Source of the DNA: Portulaca oleracea
Taxonomy: Eukaryota > Streptophyta > Magnoliopsida > Caryophyllales > Portulacaceae
Assembly (NCBI GenBank): GCA_029582165.1
Contig: CM055870.1
Span: 11,279,832 to 11,343,831, forward strand
Direction: 5' to 3'
Length of the DNA: 64,000 nucleotides
This document shows positions 46,864-59,014 of this stretch, in pieces. Within the stretch, counting starts at the first letter, position 1, and every line of letters starts with the position of its first letter. The position numbers were made by a program, and so were the translations under genes. The notes beneath the pieces are model-generated. The model was not told where the DNA came from. It was given only the letters and a program-made list of their open reading frames with translations, and made no database searches.

Positions 46864-47318
46864 TTGACCGCCCTAAACCAGTCTCACAAAAATACTAGCT
46901 AAAGTGTGTTATTTCTAACCTATTGTCAATAAACTAAACTCTGTATGGGAAGCTTGGATAAGCTTTTTTAATAAAAGAAATTATTTATAAATATTTGACT
47001 CGTTGGAAAAGTATATGATAGTACTCTAGATTCAGCGAGTACATAAAAACTAGTAAAAAACACAAGATAGTTTTCATTTTATTGACTGTCACGGTTTCCA
47101 ATGTTACTCTTTCATTAATAATTTTTTATTATTTTATTAACAATTATAATATTATACTTTTAGGATATTGTTTTTCATTACAAATCCAATGATAATAATT
47201 TTATATAACAATTCATTGTATATATTGAGAAATTTATGATCAAAATTTTCAAAATTTGATTGCAGAATTTCCAAAATCGACAATTAATATGAAACCGACG
47301 GCGTATATGAAACATTGA
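46864..47318. other. AT-rich intergenic segment
   Basis: Nothing recognised beyond the hAT target duplication at its left edge. Confidence 0.3.
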
Positions 47319-47560
47319 GGCCCTGTTCTTTTGCGGTTGTAAGATCATGTCTGACCACCGTGATTGCCACAACCCGCCACATTTTACCGCAAATCATTAT
47401 TTTTCTCTCTCCTCACTTTTCTCCTCTACTTTTTACATCCTCTCTCCTTACCTACCCCATATACCAATAACCCACTACAATTCCACCATATCCGCCACAA
47501 TTCCACCACACGGTCCACACCTCACCACACCATTCCGCAAAATACCGCATGAACAGGGCC
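47319..47560. mobile_element. hAT-like MITE with CCACAA arrays, copy 2
   Basis: Starts GGCCCTGTTCTTTTGCGG and ends CCGCATGAACAGGGCC. The interior has repeated CCACAA, CCGCCAC and TTCCACCA words. Same family as 39495-39763, but with a pyrimidine-rich core instead of the (TA)n tract. The flanks give no exact target duplication. Confidence 0.68.
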
Positions 47561-48200
47561 TAAAATTAAGCAGTAATTTACAGGTTGGATCTCTGATCTC
47601 CAGCAGCAGGTGCCAAACTGCCAATATTCCTTTTTGTGTGTTGGTCTGCTACGTGGCTTTGACATCAAAATCATTCCTCATTACTTCAATAAAATCCACA
47701 TAGCAGCCCATTTGTTTGTCCTTCCCATTTTTCTTAAATAAAATCAACAATAAATACTGTCCGTCAGTCCCAAATTATTTAGAAAATTATCATCAGTAAA
47801 TATTTACCAAAAATGTATATATTTTAATAAATATCTAAATACGAATAAGATTACAACTTGCTTGAAAAAGCTCAGCCTGTCTTGGGTTGGTGTGCTTCTG
47901 TGTTCAAATTTTATCTTTTCTAGATTTCTGCAAGTGGGATTTTATTTATTTCTGATTGGTCAACATGAACGTGTCTTACCTAATTATTAAATACAGCCAT
48001 GACAAAACAAATTTGTGATAGAATTTCAGGAATCAATGTCAAATTGTCAATCCACACTACACACCTTGATGTTGAACATGAAATATTTATTTTAGTTCTT
48101 CCACATTATCCCATTCATACACCCAAGAATGCAACCCAGAAACTGATTGCATTTGCACACACAAAAACCCAGAAAAAAACAATTGATAATTACTCAAGCC
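47561..48200 (+). promoter_or_regulatory. Upstream region of LRR receptor kinase copy 1
   Basis: From about 47867 the sequence is related to the DNA upstream of the second kinase gene (from about 54953): both share AAxCTCAGCCTGT and, just before the start, AAGAATGCAAC and AAACTGATTGC. The duplication unit therefore includes the promoter. No clear TATA box was identified. Confidence 0.45.
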
Positions 48201-51200
48201 ATGATTCAGAAGATCATCTTCTGTGTTCTGGTTACATACCTGATAAGTTCATCAGCATCAGCAGCAGAAGCTGAAGCCCTTGTCAGATGGAAAAGCTCGT
48301 TGTCCGGGTCGGATTCACTTGGCTCCTGGAGGCTTGATGACAGGCAGAACATCTGCACTTGGACTGGCATTGGTTGTGACAGCTTCGGTTCGATTACCAG
48401 CATAAATGTCAGCAATCACGGGATCGATGGCGCCCTCACCGGCTTCAATTTCAGTGCATTTGCCAGTCTGACAAGCCTTGATCTCAGCTCGAACAGCCTC
48501 ACGGGTCAAATCCCGTCGAGTATCGGTAATCTCTCCAAGCTCACTCATTTAGACCTTAGTTCCAATTTGTTTGATGGGTTTGTTCCTACTGAGATTGGTC
48601 TGTTGTCAGAGCTTCAGTTTCTTAGTCTGTACAATAACAATATAGTTGACCAAATCCCTGCTGAACTTGGGAATTTGAGGAAGTTGACATTCCTCGACCT
48701 CGGTTCGAATTACCTTGAGAATCCTGATTGGTCAAAGCTTGATGGGCTGTCCTCATTGACACACTTAAGTTTGTTGTACAATTCATTGGGTGGTGATTTT
48801 CCCAGCTTCATATTCAGGTGCAGAAACCTGACATACCTTGATTTGTCGACGAACACTTTCAATGGCTCAATCCCAGAAGCACTTTTCAGTAGTCTTCCGA
48901 AGCTTCAGCACCTTGATCTTAGTCAAAATACTCTTAGTGGGCAGATATCACCCAACATTTCTAAGCTTTCAGAACTGACTGTACTTAACCTGTTCACAAA
49001 CAAACTCACAGGACCCATTCCTTCTTCGATAGGCGAGCTCACGGATCTGCGTGAAATTAACCTGTCTGAGAACCAACTCACAGGACCCATTCCTTCTCTG
49101 ATAGGCGAGCTCACGAATCTGGGTGAAATTAGCCTGTTTGTGAACCAACTCACAGGACCCATTCCTTCTTCCATAGGCAAGCTTAAGAAGCTTTACAACC
49201 TTGACCTTAATTCAAACAAACTGAACTCCACAATTCCGTCTGAGCTTGGGTCCTGTACTAATCTTACCCGTCTGGCTCTGGCGGGGAATTCTCTGAGTGG
49301 GGAGTTGCCTTTGTCTTTGGCCAATCTTAAGAGGATGTCAGAGATTGGAATATCTGAAAATAACCTGTCCGGGGAGCTGTCGCCCTACTTCCTGACCAAT
49401 TGGACCGAGTTAACCTCCTTGCAACTTCAGAACAATAAGTTGAGCGGGGGTATCCCGCCAGAAGTTGGTCAGTTGACAAAACTTCAGGTTCTTTTTCTTT
49501 ACAATAACCGCTTCAATGGTTCCATCCCTTCAGAGATTGGTAATCTGAAAGACCTCACAGACCTTGACTTGTCAGCAAACCAGCTGTCAGGCCCGATCCC
49601 TCCAACCATTTCGAAGCTTGAAAACCTTAAAAGCATACAGCTTTTCTCAAACAATCTCACTGGAACAATCCCACCGGAGCTTGGGAATCTCAATTCACTG
49701 ACTATTCTTGATATCAATTCCAATCAGCTTCGTGGGGAGTTGCCGGGGTCTTTGTCCCGCCTCAGCAACCTAACAGTATTCTCTGTGTTCACCAACTTCT
49801 TTGTTGGAGAAATCCCGCATGACTTTGGTCAAGATATGCCTTTCCTTTCCAATGTCAGCTTTTCAAACAACAGTTTTGTCGGGGAACTGCCCGCTGGATT
49901 GTGTAGTGGCTTCAGACTTACAGTGTTGACAGTTAACAGCAACAATTTCACTGGAGGGCTGCCCAGTTGCTTGAAGAATTGCTCGGGGTTAGTAAGAGTT
50001 CGGTTGGATGGGAATCAGTTCACTGGGAACATATCAGAGGCATTTGGGGTGCACAAAAATCTCAGTTTTATCAGCATGAATGACAATCAGTTTGTTGGTG
50101 AGATCTCTCCAAACTGGGGTCTATGTGAGAATCTGACGGACTTCCGGTTGTATGGAAACAAAATTTCTGGGCAAATACCACCTGAGCTTGGGAAACTAAG
50201 CCGGTTGCGTTATTTGCTTCTAGGTCCAAATGAATTAACCGGGAAAATACCAGAAGAACTAGGGAATTCGAGCTTGATGGTCAATCTCGTTCTGAGGAGG
50301 AATCATTTGGAAGGGGCTATCCCGCAAAGCTTAGGAACCTTGAAGGATCTTCAGGTTCTCGATTTATCAGAAAACAACCTAACAGGTGAGATTCCACGAG
50401 CACTGGGGAACTGTGGTAACTTGCTTACCTTGGACTTGCATGACAATCGTCTATCAGGCGAGATACCAGTGGAGCTCAGCAACTTAGGTCAACTTCAGAT
50501 AGCACTGGATCTGAGCTTTAACTCTCTTTCTGGTCCAATCCCCCCAGATTTTGCTAAGCTTACAAACTTGGAGAATCTGGACCTCTCTCACAATCATCTT
50601 TCTGGGCAGATCCCGCATTCGCTTTCCAGCATGATCAGCCTGCGGTTGTTGGATTTATCCTACAACGAATTATCAGGTCAGGTGCCAAGTGACAGCTTTT
50701 TCGACAAAGGGTTCTACAGCGGAAATCCTGGGCTATGTGGAAATGAAAATGGACTATCCTCGTGCAACAAAAAGTCCTCCGGCAAAACCAAAAGGCTTGT
50801 CATTGGAATTGTAGTACCCATCGTTGTCGTGCTGTTGTCACTAGCAGTGTGTGTTCTTGCAGCTCGGATATGTTTCTGGAAGACTGAAAAAACAGATGAG
50901 GAGAAAGAACTTTCAGAGATGTCTGAATCAGAATCGCTGATATGGGTAAAGGAAGCAAGATTCACATTCAGGGAAATTGTGAAAGCCACAGAAAATTTCA
51001 GTGATCATTAATGCATTGGAAAAGGAGGGTTTGGAAGTGTATATCGAGCATCTTTGTTATCCGGTCACATAGTTGCTGTGAAGAAGCTCAACGTTTCAGA
51101 ATCTAGCGACATTTCCTCCACAACTAAGCAGAGTTTCGAGAATGAGATAAGAGCTCTGACAGAGATTAGGCACCGGAATATAGTCAAACTATACGGGTAT

Positions 51201-52139
51201 TGTTCCACAAAAGGGTCCATGTACTTGGCCTATGAGTACGTTGAAAAGGGTAGTTTGGGGAAAGTATTGTACAGCAATGAAGCCAAGGTGGAACTAGGAT
51301 GGGACAGAAGATTGAAAATTGTAAGAGGATTGGCTCATGCACTTGCTTACCTGCACCATGACTGCACCCCGCCAATTGTTCACCGAGACATATCCATAAA
51401 CAATGTCTTGCTTGATCTTGAATTTGAGCCTCGGCTTTCAGATTTTGGCACTGCAAAACTTCTCAGCTCAGATACCTCTAGCTGGACCACGGTTGCTGGA
51501 TCCTATGGTTACATGGCCCCTGGTGAGTCTCAATATCACTCAAATAAATTTACTCTCATATGTCATATCTAAAGCGAGTTTTTCTTCAGCTTAATTCATA
51601 CAGAATATAGATTTACACATCAGAATCTTCCATGCTAACCCAAAATTTCCGAATGTGATCTATTGGTTCTTCTCAATCCAGACCTCATAGGCAATAAAAT
51701 GAAAATCAAGGTTCAACACAAGTCAAATTTTATCATATCCATGTATTTGACATTCTTTCTTTTGGTTTCCGCAGAGCTGGCTTTGACAATGAGGGTGACA
51801 GAGAAGTGCGACGTTTATAGCTACGGAGTGGTGGCGTTAGAAGTTATGATGGGGAACCATCCAGGGGAGTTTCTATCGTCATTGCAGTCTTCTTCAGCTA
51901 ATAAGCCTGCTGATATGCTATTGAAAGATGCCTTGGACCAACGGCTCTCCCCACCTACTGCGCATCTAGCAGAGGAAGTGGTGGTTGTGGTCAAACTAGC
52001 ATTGCTATGCACAAGTTCAACACCAGAGTCGCGACCCAGCATGCGTTATGTGGCCCAAGAACTATCGGTTCAAACACATAACCACCTTACCGATCCTTTT
52101 GGGGCTATCACTATAGGCAAATTGAGTGTTCTTTCATAA
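48201..52139 (+). pseudogene. LRR receptor kinase copy 1 (MIK2-like), nonsense codon before the kinase
   Basis: Exons 48201-51522 and 51775-52139 (GT-AG, rejoining A-P-E across the junction) would give 1228 residues. The start is the ATG opening [15 protein letters not shown], a signal peptide conserved with copy 2. It continues with an LRRNT_2 cap (ALVRWKSSL ... CTWTGIGC), many LRRs with GxIPxxLGNL spacing, and a transmembrane helix at about residues 866-890 (VIGIVVPIVVVLLSLAVCVL). TAA at 51009-51011 (codon 937) falls between FSDH and [10 protein letters not shown], just ahead of the ATP-binding loop. Beyond it the kinase is intact in the same frame: VAVKK, IVHRDIS, SDFGTAK, APE. The locus could still make a 936-aa kinase-less membrane receptor. 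Related MIK2 receptors sense SCOOP peptides in immunity; the exact ligand here is unknown. Codons gained: two to three extra LRRs (see 49011-49226). Confidence 0.9.
49011..49226 (+). repeat. 72-bp tandem repeats encoding LRRs in copy 1
   Basis: GGACCCATTCCTTCT recurs at 49011, 49083 and 49155, exactly 72 bp (24 codons, one LRR) apart. The first two units are very similar (GATAGGCGAGCTCACG...), and the third diverges after its first 25 bases. Copy 2 has only one unit at the same place, so the repeats arose after, or were lost from, one copy. Confidence 0.88.
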
Positions 52140-53349
52140 AGAGGACCCAAAAAAAGGAATAGGAAAAAGATATCTAAAACACTGATTCGTTCTGGAGGAT
52201 CAATTAGCAGCAATTTGTACTATACAAGAACTATACCGCAGGGCAACTGTATTTTCAGTTTGTGTATCATCATTCAGAGCAAAATTTGTATAGATTATTC
52301 TCAGCTGTGTATCCATAGGATAGGATGATAAAACTGATAAATTAAGGTTGGACTGTTACTTAAGTACCTTACTTTATCTTTCAAAGCTTACGGTCCCCCT
52401 TCTCCCTTCATATGTATTTCACAGAGCCACAGCAGCTCCCACTCAAGTGAATGTATAAAGATAATGGTCACTGGTCAGTCCGTCCGAGCCTCCTGGTCAC
52501 CAGACTCTCCACAGCCTGCAAAGCAACAAACGTCATTTACTATTCTCGACAATAGAAAATTTGTAGGGACAAGGAGAGTGCCTTCTTCATCCATACACGA
52601 TTCATCTGTTAAGATTTCAGCTAGACCACAAAGAATCTACCTTTCAGTCCATACACCATCACTTTGAGAAGGCTCGCTCATAGTTATGTTCCTACTTCCT
52701 ATCAAGTGAAGAAGAACCAAGCCCAATACAAAGTACAAGCAATGGAACACCCTAAGTAACTTGATCATGTATTTGGTCACGAACAGTACAAATACCAGCT
52801 ATTTTCTGAAACAGGCTAAGCTTGATTCAGAAACTTAACCACTGCAGTTACTGTTAGAATAGCTATTTTCTGAAATAGGCTAAGCTCGATTAACTCCATT
52901 ATCTTCATTTAATCATATGAGACCATATTGAGCACACCGTTACTTTCTTACTTAGAAAACGTCAGGCTAATATTATAACATTCATAACAAAATGAAAGTA
53001 AGAAAATAAGAACCTTGTGCTCAATCTTCTCTGTATTGTGAACCATCCCATTGCACTCTATGCAATCTTAATAGGCTAATTATGTTACAGAAAGAAACCC
53101 AGAAAGCCCCAGTTCAATCAATTGCAGAATGATTGCCCCATAAACAAAATCGAACCCATGACGAATTGAAAATTAAAATACCTCAAGTATCCCCTTGATC
53201 ATTAAAACTCGTGCTGTTAATGTCAAATTGGCAAGCCCAAATTTTGTCATCTTCAACAACGGTGTCCTGTTGGGTCCCATTACAGTGCACTGACCTGTTA
53301 AACGATTTTTGGTCAGTTGTCCCCTTCACTCCATGTTAGGATTTAGCAA
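52140..53349. other. 3' flank of LRR kinase copy 1
   Basis: Probable 3' UTR followed by DNA homologous to the flank of copy 2: 52740-53080 resembles 59530-59900 (shared CAAGTAACTTGAT-like, TTTGGTCAC, ATTTTCTGA words). The tandem duplication therefore spans the 3' flank too. No gene was confirmed here. Confidence 0.5.
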
Positions 53350-53350
53350 T

Positions 53351-53607
53351 ATTGGATTACAGGAATCTATACTTTGGGCCATGGGATAATAATACTCCCT
53401 ACTTTAGAATTGTACCAAAGTTAGCCCTGCTATGCTATGCTTGCATTGTAGTAAAGCATCACTTGTAATACTATAGTAGGGTATATCATCAATTTTCAAA
53501 GGTAGGGATTATTTTAAGGAATGCAAAGTAGAGCTTACTGTAATACAATTTTTAAAGTAGGGACTATTACCCTCCAATGGCCTAGAATTTGGACCACTGT
53601 AGTCCAA
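53351..53607. mobile_element. Foldback MITE with about 60-bp inverted arms
   Basis: The left arm starts near ATTGGATTACAGG and runs through GGGCCAT and CTCCCTACTTTAGAATTG. The right arm, in reverse complement, reads CTTGGACTACAGTGG, AGGCCATT, GTCCCTACTTTAAAAATTG. About 257 bp in all. It is absent from the flank of copy 2. No target duplication was fixed. Confidence 0.62.
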
Positions 53608-55291
53608 GAATTTATTTGATAATTTCACATGAATGACTTGAGATGGTTTGCTATAGCTTTTTTTGGCGTCATGTAATTTGTTTATTCAAGTTGAAAACAA
53701 AACAGTATGACAATTGTGTAAGTATAATAACACCTACAAATTGTATAAAGTTATAGTTCAAGTTATAATTTTGTATAATTATAAAATCATGCGTAAAATA
53801 AGTTTGGTTGATCTAATTACGATATCAATCATATTCGCTGATTAACCAACGAATGTCAAATCCCATATAATTGATAATTAATTGTAATTATAAAACAAAT
53901 TGGTGTTAAAAAACATTAAAAAGTGTAAATTTAGAGTATTAAGTTCACAGGTTTGCAGGTTGAGTTCATTGATGTTCATATGACTTTATATTCCCCTTTT
54001 TTTTTGGGTATTTTGAAATTTGTATAATAGTCATGAAAACTACTTGCTAGTTGGTCCCCGTAGTGTCTTTTTCATCCTAAAATTTCATTTCATTCTGTTC
54101 AAAGCATTTATAGCTAGGGAAGAAAAAAGATTGGACCTTTCAAAGGTTCAGATTTTCACACAAAATAATACCTCTATATTTGTCCATTCAAAAGCCATAA
54201 TTTTCTTTATCCAATCAAATCACTCAATAGGAATTAATTAAATAATTTTAAAAGCACCAACCTTCTTTATCAATTAACACACAATTGTTAGAAAGTCTAC
54301 ATACTGTATTTTGTACTTTTGACGCGATTATCATGGCTAGAGGAGATCATTTGGTATTTGGATTAGATTAGTCGAGCTTTTCTCAACACGGGTTTGGGGA
54401 GGGGGGGTTGAAGAAAGATCAACATTTTTAGGTTGATCCACAAAATTGAAACCCGGGTTCGAATTTTGACTCTTTAACATATTTAAAACCAAACTTGACA
54501 CTTACTGCAAATCATGTGACAGAATCATATATAACATGCATATTATTTTTTCTTAGGTCTTTAGATATCTGTTAACCAAGCTTGAATTATTATTGACCCA
54601 CGAAGGGATATAGTTATTTCATCATAAATTTTCTCAATTTATAAGGCTTAAATTAGAGGCTGTAAAGTTAAAGCAAACAAGTACCAAATGATTTCAACCA
54701 ACCTATATTGATTATAGAACACACATATCTGTATGGATGCCAGGAAGCTCAACTAGTACAGTCTCTGGTTGAGTTGCCACCAAGGAACGGTACTCGAATT
54801 CCACGCAAGTTGATCTTTCCGCCTCATCTAAACACAAAAAATACATATTTCAACGTTGCTTAACACAATGGTTAGAAAAATACAGATATATCTTTATCAA
54901 TTTAGAACAAGTTGATATGAAATACTAAAATAATTTTAAAATAGCATGGTAAAAACTCAGCCTGTTTAAATATTTTGTTCTTGTGTCCTTTTCAATTCCA
55001 CTATTTCATAAACAAGATAACAAGGATTTTGCAACTCAAAATTATTTACGGTTAGTTAACATGAGCACATATTCCTCAATTTTCTTTTCTACAGCCAAAC
55101 AGTCTAACACAGGTGTAAATTCTGAAAGTATGAAGTCAATGTGAATCCTCATTTGGACAGACATTATGTCATTTCCTCCATATTTTCCTTATATTTGATC
55201 ATTCGAAAACACAAGAATGCAACTCAAAAACTGATTGCTTTTGAACCCTGAAACTACGAAACACAACTCAGAAATGAGAGGATCTCGAGTC
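53608..55291 (+). other. Spacer between the LRR kinases and upstream region of copy 2
   Basis: AT-rich DNA with no gene recognised. From about 54953 it resembles the upstream region of copy 1. This includes the AAGAATGCAAC block just before the start region, so the last 340 bp are the duplicated promoter. Confidence 0.45.
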
Positions 55292-58200
55292 ATGATTCAG
55301 AAAATCATCTTTTGTGCTTTCGTTACATACCTGATAAGTTCATCAGCATCAGCAGCAACAGCAGCAGAAGCAGAAGCACTTGTCGAATGGAAAAACTCAT
55401 TGTCTGTGTCTGAATCTCTTGGTTCATGGAGACTTGACGACAGGCAAAACGTCTGCAATTGGTCTGGCATTCATTGTAACAACTTTACTTCGGTTACCAG
55501 CATAAATCTGGCGAGTCAGGGACTGAATGGCACGCTCACCCGCTTCAGTTTCAGTGCTTTTGCCAATCTGACAAGCCTTGATCTCAGCTTCAACAGCCTC
55601 AATGATCAAATCCCATCAAGCATTGGTAATCTCTCAAAGCTCACTCATTTAGACCTCAATAGCAATTATTTTGGTGGGTTTGTTCCTCTTGAAATTGGTC
55701 TGTTGTCAGAGCTTGAGTATCTTAGCCTGTTCAATAACAATATCAGTGGCAAAATCCCAGTTGAGCTTGGAAATTTGAGGAAGTTAACATACTTAAACCT
55801 CGGTGCAAATTACCTCGAAAGTCCTGATTGGTCTAAGCTTGATACCATGTCCTCATTATCCCACTTAAACTTGACATTCAATTCATTGGGTGGCACTTTT
55901 CCTAGCTTCATATTCAGGTGCAAAAATTTGATGTTCCTAGATTTGTCAAGAAATTCTTTCCATGAATCAATCCCAGAAGCACTTTTCAGCAGTCTTCCCA
56001 AGCTGCAGCACCTTGATCTCAGTTTTAATAAGTTTATTGGACCCATTCCTTCTTCCACAGGCCAGCTTCGGAACCTCCAAAAGCTTGACCTACGTTTGAA
56101 TGGATTGAATTCAACCATTCCTCCCGAGCTTGGGTCCTGTACTAACCTCACCCGCCTAGCTGTTGCTAGGAATTCTCTCGGTGGGGAATTGCCTCTGTCT
56201 TTGACCAATCTAAGGAGCATGTCAGAACTTGGATTATCTGAAAATAACCTGTCTGGGGAGCTGTCTCCGTACTTCCTAACCAATTGGACTGAGTTAATTT
56301 CCTTGCAACTTCAGAACAATATATTCAGTGGGAATATAGCACCAGAAGTTGGTCACTTGACAAAACTTCAGTTTCTTTTTCTTTACAACAACAGCTTCAG
56401 CGGCTCCATACCTTCAGAGATTGGCAATTTGGAGGACCTCACGGCCCTTGACTTGTCAGCAAACCAGCTTTCAGGCCCGATCCCCCCAACCATTTCGAAG
56501 CTCGAAAACCTTAAAACCATACAGCTTTTCTCAAACAATCTCACAGAAACGATCCCACCGGAGCTTGGGAATCTCACTTCATTGACTATTCTTGATATCA
56601 ATTCCAATCAGCTTGGTGGGGAGTTGCCGGGGTCTTTCTCTCGCCTTAGCAACCTAACAGTATTCTCTGTGTTCACCAACAACTTTGTTGGAGAAATCCC
56701 ACACGACTTTGGTCAAAATATGCCTTTCCTTTCCAATGTCAGCTTTTCAAACAACAATTTTGTCGGGGAACTGCCCACTGGATTGTGTAGCGGCTTCAGA
56801 CTTACATTATTGACAGTTAACAGCAACAGTTTCACCGGAGGGCTGCCCAGTTGCTTGAAGAATTGCTCAGGATTAGTAAGAGTTCGGCTGGACGGTAATC
56901 AGTTCACCGGGAACATATCAGAGGCATTTGGAGTGCACAAAAATCTCAGTTTTATCAGCTTGAGTGACAATCAGTTTGTTGGTGAGATCTCACCAAACTG
57001 GGCGCAATGTGAGAATCTGACGGCCTTCCAGTTGGACAGGAACAAAGTTTCAGGGAAAATACCGCCTGAGCTTGGGAAGCTAAGCAAATTGCGTTCTTTG
57101 ACTCTTAGTTCAAATGAATTGGCCGGAAAAATACCACAAGAACTGGGGAATTCAAGCTTGCTGATCAATCTAAATATGCGCAGGAATCACTTGGAAGGGG
57201 CTATCCCAAAAAGCCTAGGAAACTTGAAGGATCTAGAGCATCTCGATTTATCAGAAAACAACTTGATAGGTGAAATTCCTCAGGCATTGGGGAACTGTGA
57301 TCACTTATTGAGCCTGGACTTGAGTCACAATGATTTATCTGGTGAGATACCAATAGAGCTCAGCAACTTAAATGCATTCCAGGAATCACTGGATCTGAGC
57401 AGTAACTCTCTCTCTGGTCCGATCCCTCCAGATTTTGAGAAGCTTACATACTTGGAGAGTATGAATCTCTCTCACAATCACCTTTCTGGGGAGATCCCAA
57501 AATCACTTTCAAGCATGGTTAGCCTGCAGTCTTTTGATCTATCCTACAACAAGTTATCAGGTCAAGTACCCAGTGATGGCTTTTTCAAACAAGGGATATA
57601 CATGGGAAACCCGGAACTTTGTGGAAATGAGAGCGGACTATCCTCATGCAATAAAAAGTCTTCCAGAAAAAACACAAAGCTTGTTGTTGGAATTGTAGTA
57701 CCCATTGTTGCTGTGATGTTGCTCGCAGCGTGCGCTGGTGTAGCTCTGACATGTTACAGGAAGACAGAACACACAGATGAGGAGAGAGAAGTTTTGGAAA
57801 TGTCTGAATCAGAGTCTCTGATATGGGCAAAGGAAGCAAGATTCACATTCAGGGAAATTGTGAAAGCTACTGAGAACTTCAGTGATCTCTGTTGCATTGG
57901 AAAAGGAGGGTTTGGAAGTGTATATCGAGCACGTTTGTCATCTGGTCAGATAGTTGCTGTCAAGAAGCTCAACATATCAGAATCTGGCGACATTTCCTCT
58001 ACAACTAAGCGGAGTTTCGAGAATGAGATTAAAGCTTTGACAGAGATTAGGCACCGGAATATAGTCAAGCTATATGGGTTTTGTTCCGCAAGAGGGTCCA
58101 TGTATTTGGTCTATGAGTACGTTGAAAGGGGCAGTTTGGGGAAAGTTTTGCAAAGCAATGAGGCCGGGTCAGAGCTAGGATGGGAAAAACGATTGAACAT

Positions 58201-59014
58201 TGTAAGAGGGTTGGCTCACGCGCTTGCTTACCTGCACCATGACTGCACCCCGCCAATTGTCCACCGAGACATATCCATAAACAATGTCTTGCTTGATCTT
58301 GAATTTGAACCTCGGCTTTCAGATTTTGGCACTGCGAAACTCCTCAGTGCAGATACCTCCAGTTGGACCACAGTTGCTGGATCTTATGGTTACATGGCCC
58401 CAGGTCAGTCTCAATATTGCTCGACATAGTTTACTCTCATATCTAGAGCATGTCCTATTCAGATTAATTCATCCGGAATACTTTCAAAAATTTTCCTTCT
58501 TCGCTCTTACTTTTAAAACATGATATATTGGTCATTTCCAAGACAGAATCAACGATTCAAAAGAAGAAATTGGGTGTGGCCAGAAAATTTTTAGATCAAT
58601 GTATTTGACGTCGTTTTTTTTTCTTCTTTTTCTTTTTTTTTTTGGTTGTCTGCAGAATTGGCTTTGACAATGAGAGTGACAGAGAAGTGCGATGTATATA
58701 GTTATGGAGTGGTGGCATTAGAAGTTATGATGGGGAGACATCCAGGGGAGCTTCTATCCTCATTACAGTCTTCTTCAACCAATCCTGATATGCTATTGAA
58801 AGATGCCTTGGACCAACGGCTCTCCCCACCTACTGGGCATCTAGCAAAAGAAGTGGTGGTTGTGGTCAAACTAGCTTTGCTATGCACAAGTTCAATACCA
58901 GACTCACGGCCAAGCATGCATTATGTGGCTCAAGAACTATCGGCTACAAAACGTGACCACGTTATTGATCCTTTTTGGACCATCACAATTGGCCAGCTGA
59001 ATGTTCTTCCATGA
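55292..59014 (+). CDS. LRR receptor-like protein kinase, intact (MIK2-like)
   Basis: Exons 55292-58403 and 58656-59014 (CCAG/gtcagt ... tgcag/AATTG) encode 1156 residues. The start at 55292 ([15 protein letters not shown], a signal peptide) is preferred over in-frame ATGs upstream because it is conserved in copy 1. The order is: LRRNT_2 cap (ALVEWKNSL ... CNWSGIHC), a long LRR array to about residue 770, a Cys-containing cap ([11 protein letters not shown]), a transmembrane helix (about 796-818), and a Ser/Thr kinase (about 865-1140). The kinase has the glycine loop [11 protein letters not shown] lysine K891 in VAVKK, H991-R992-D993, D1011 in DFG, and APE restored across the intron. RD-type catalytic loop with HRDIS. 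By family it is a plasma-membrane peptide or damage receptor of LRR-RLK subfamily XII, close to MIK2; the ligand is not deducible. Neighbour copy 1 is its tandem duplicate. Confidence 0.95.

Noticed and set aside
48923..49180. Minus-strand ORFs with repeated EEGMGPVS-type words inside the LRR genes
   Set aside because: Antisense shadows of the periodic LRR coding sequence.
52490..53290. Possible minus-strand two-exon mini-gene of about 48 residues (MTKFGLANLTLTARVL then AVESLVTRRLGRTDQ)
   Set aside because: Splice sites and phase fit, but there is no recognised domain, and I saw no intact equivalent in the duplicated flank near 59900.
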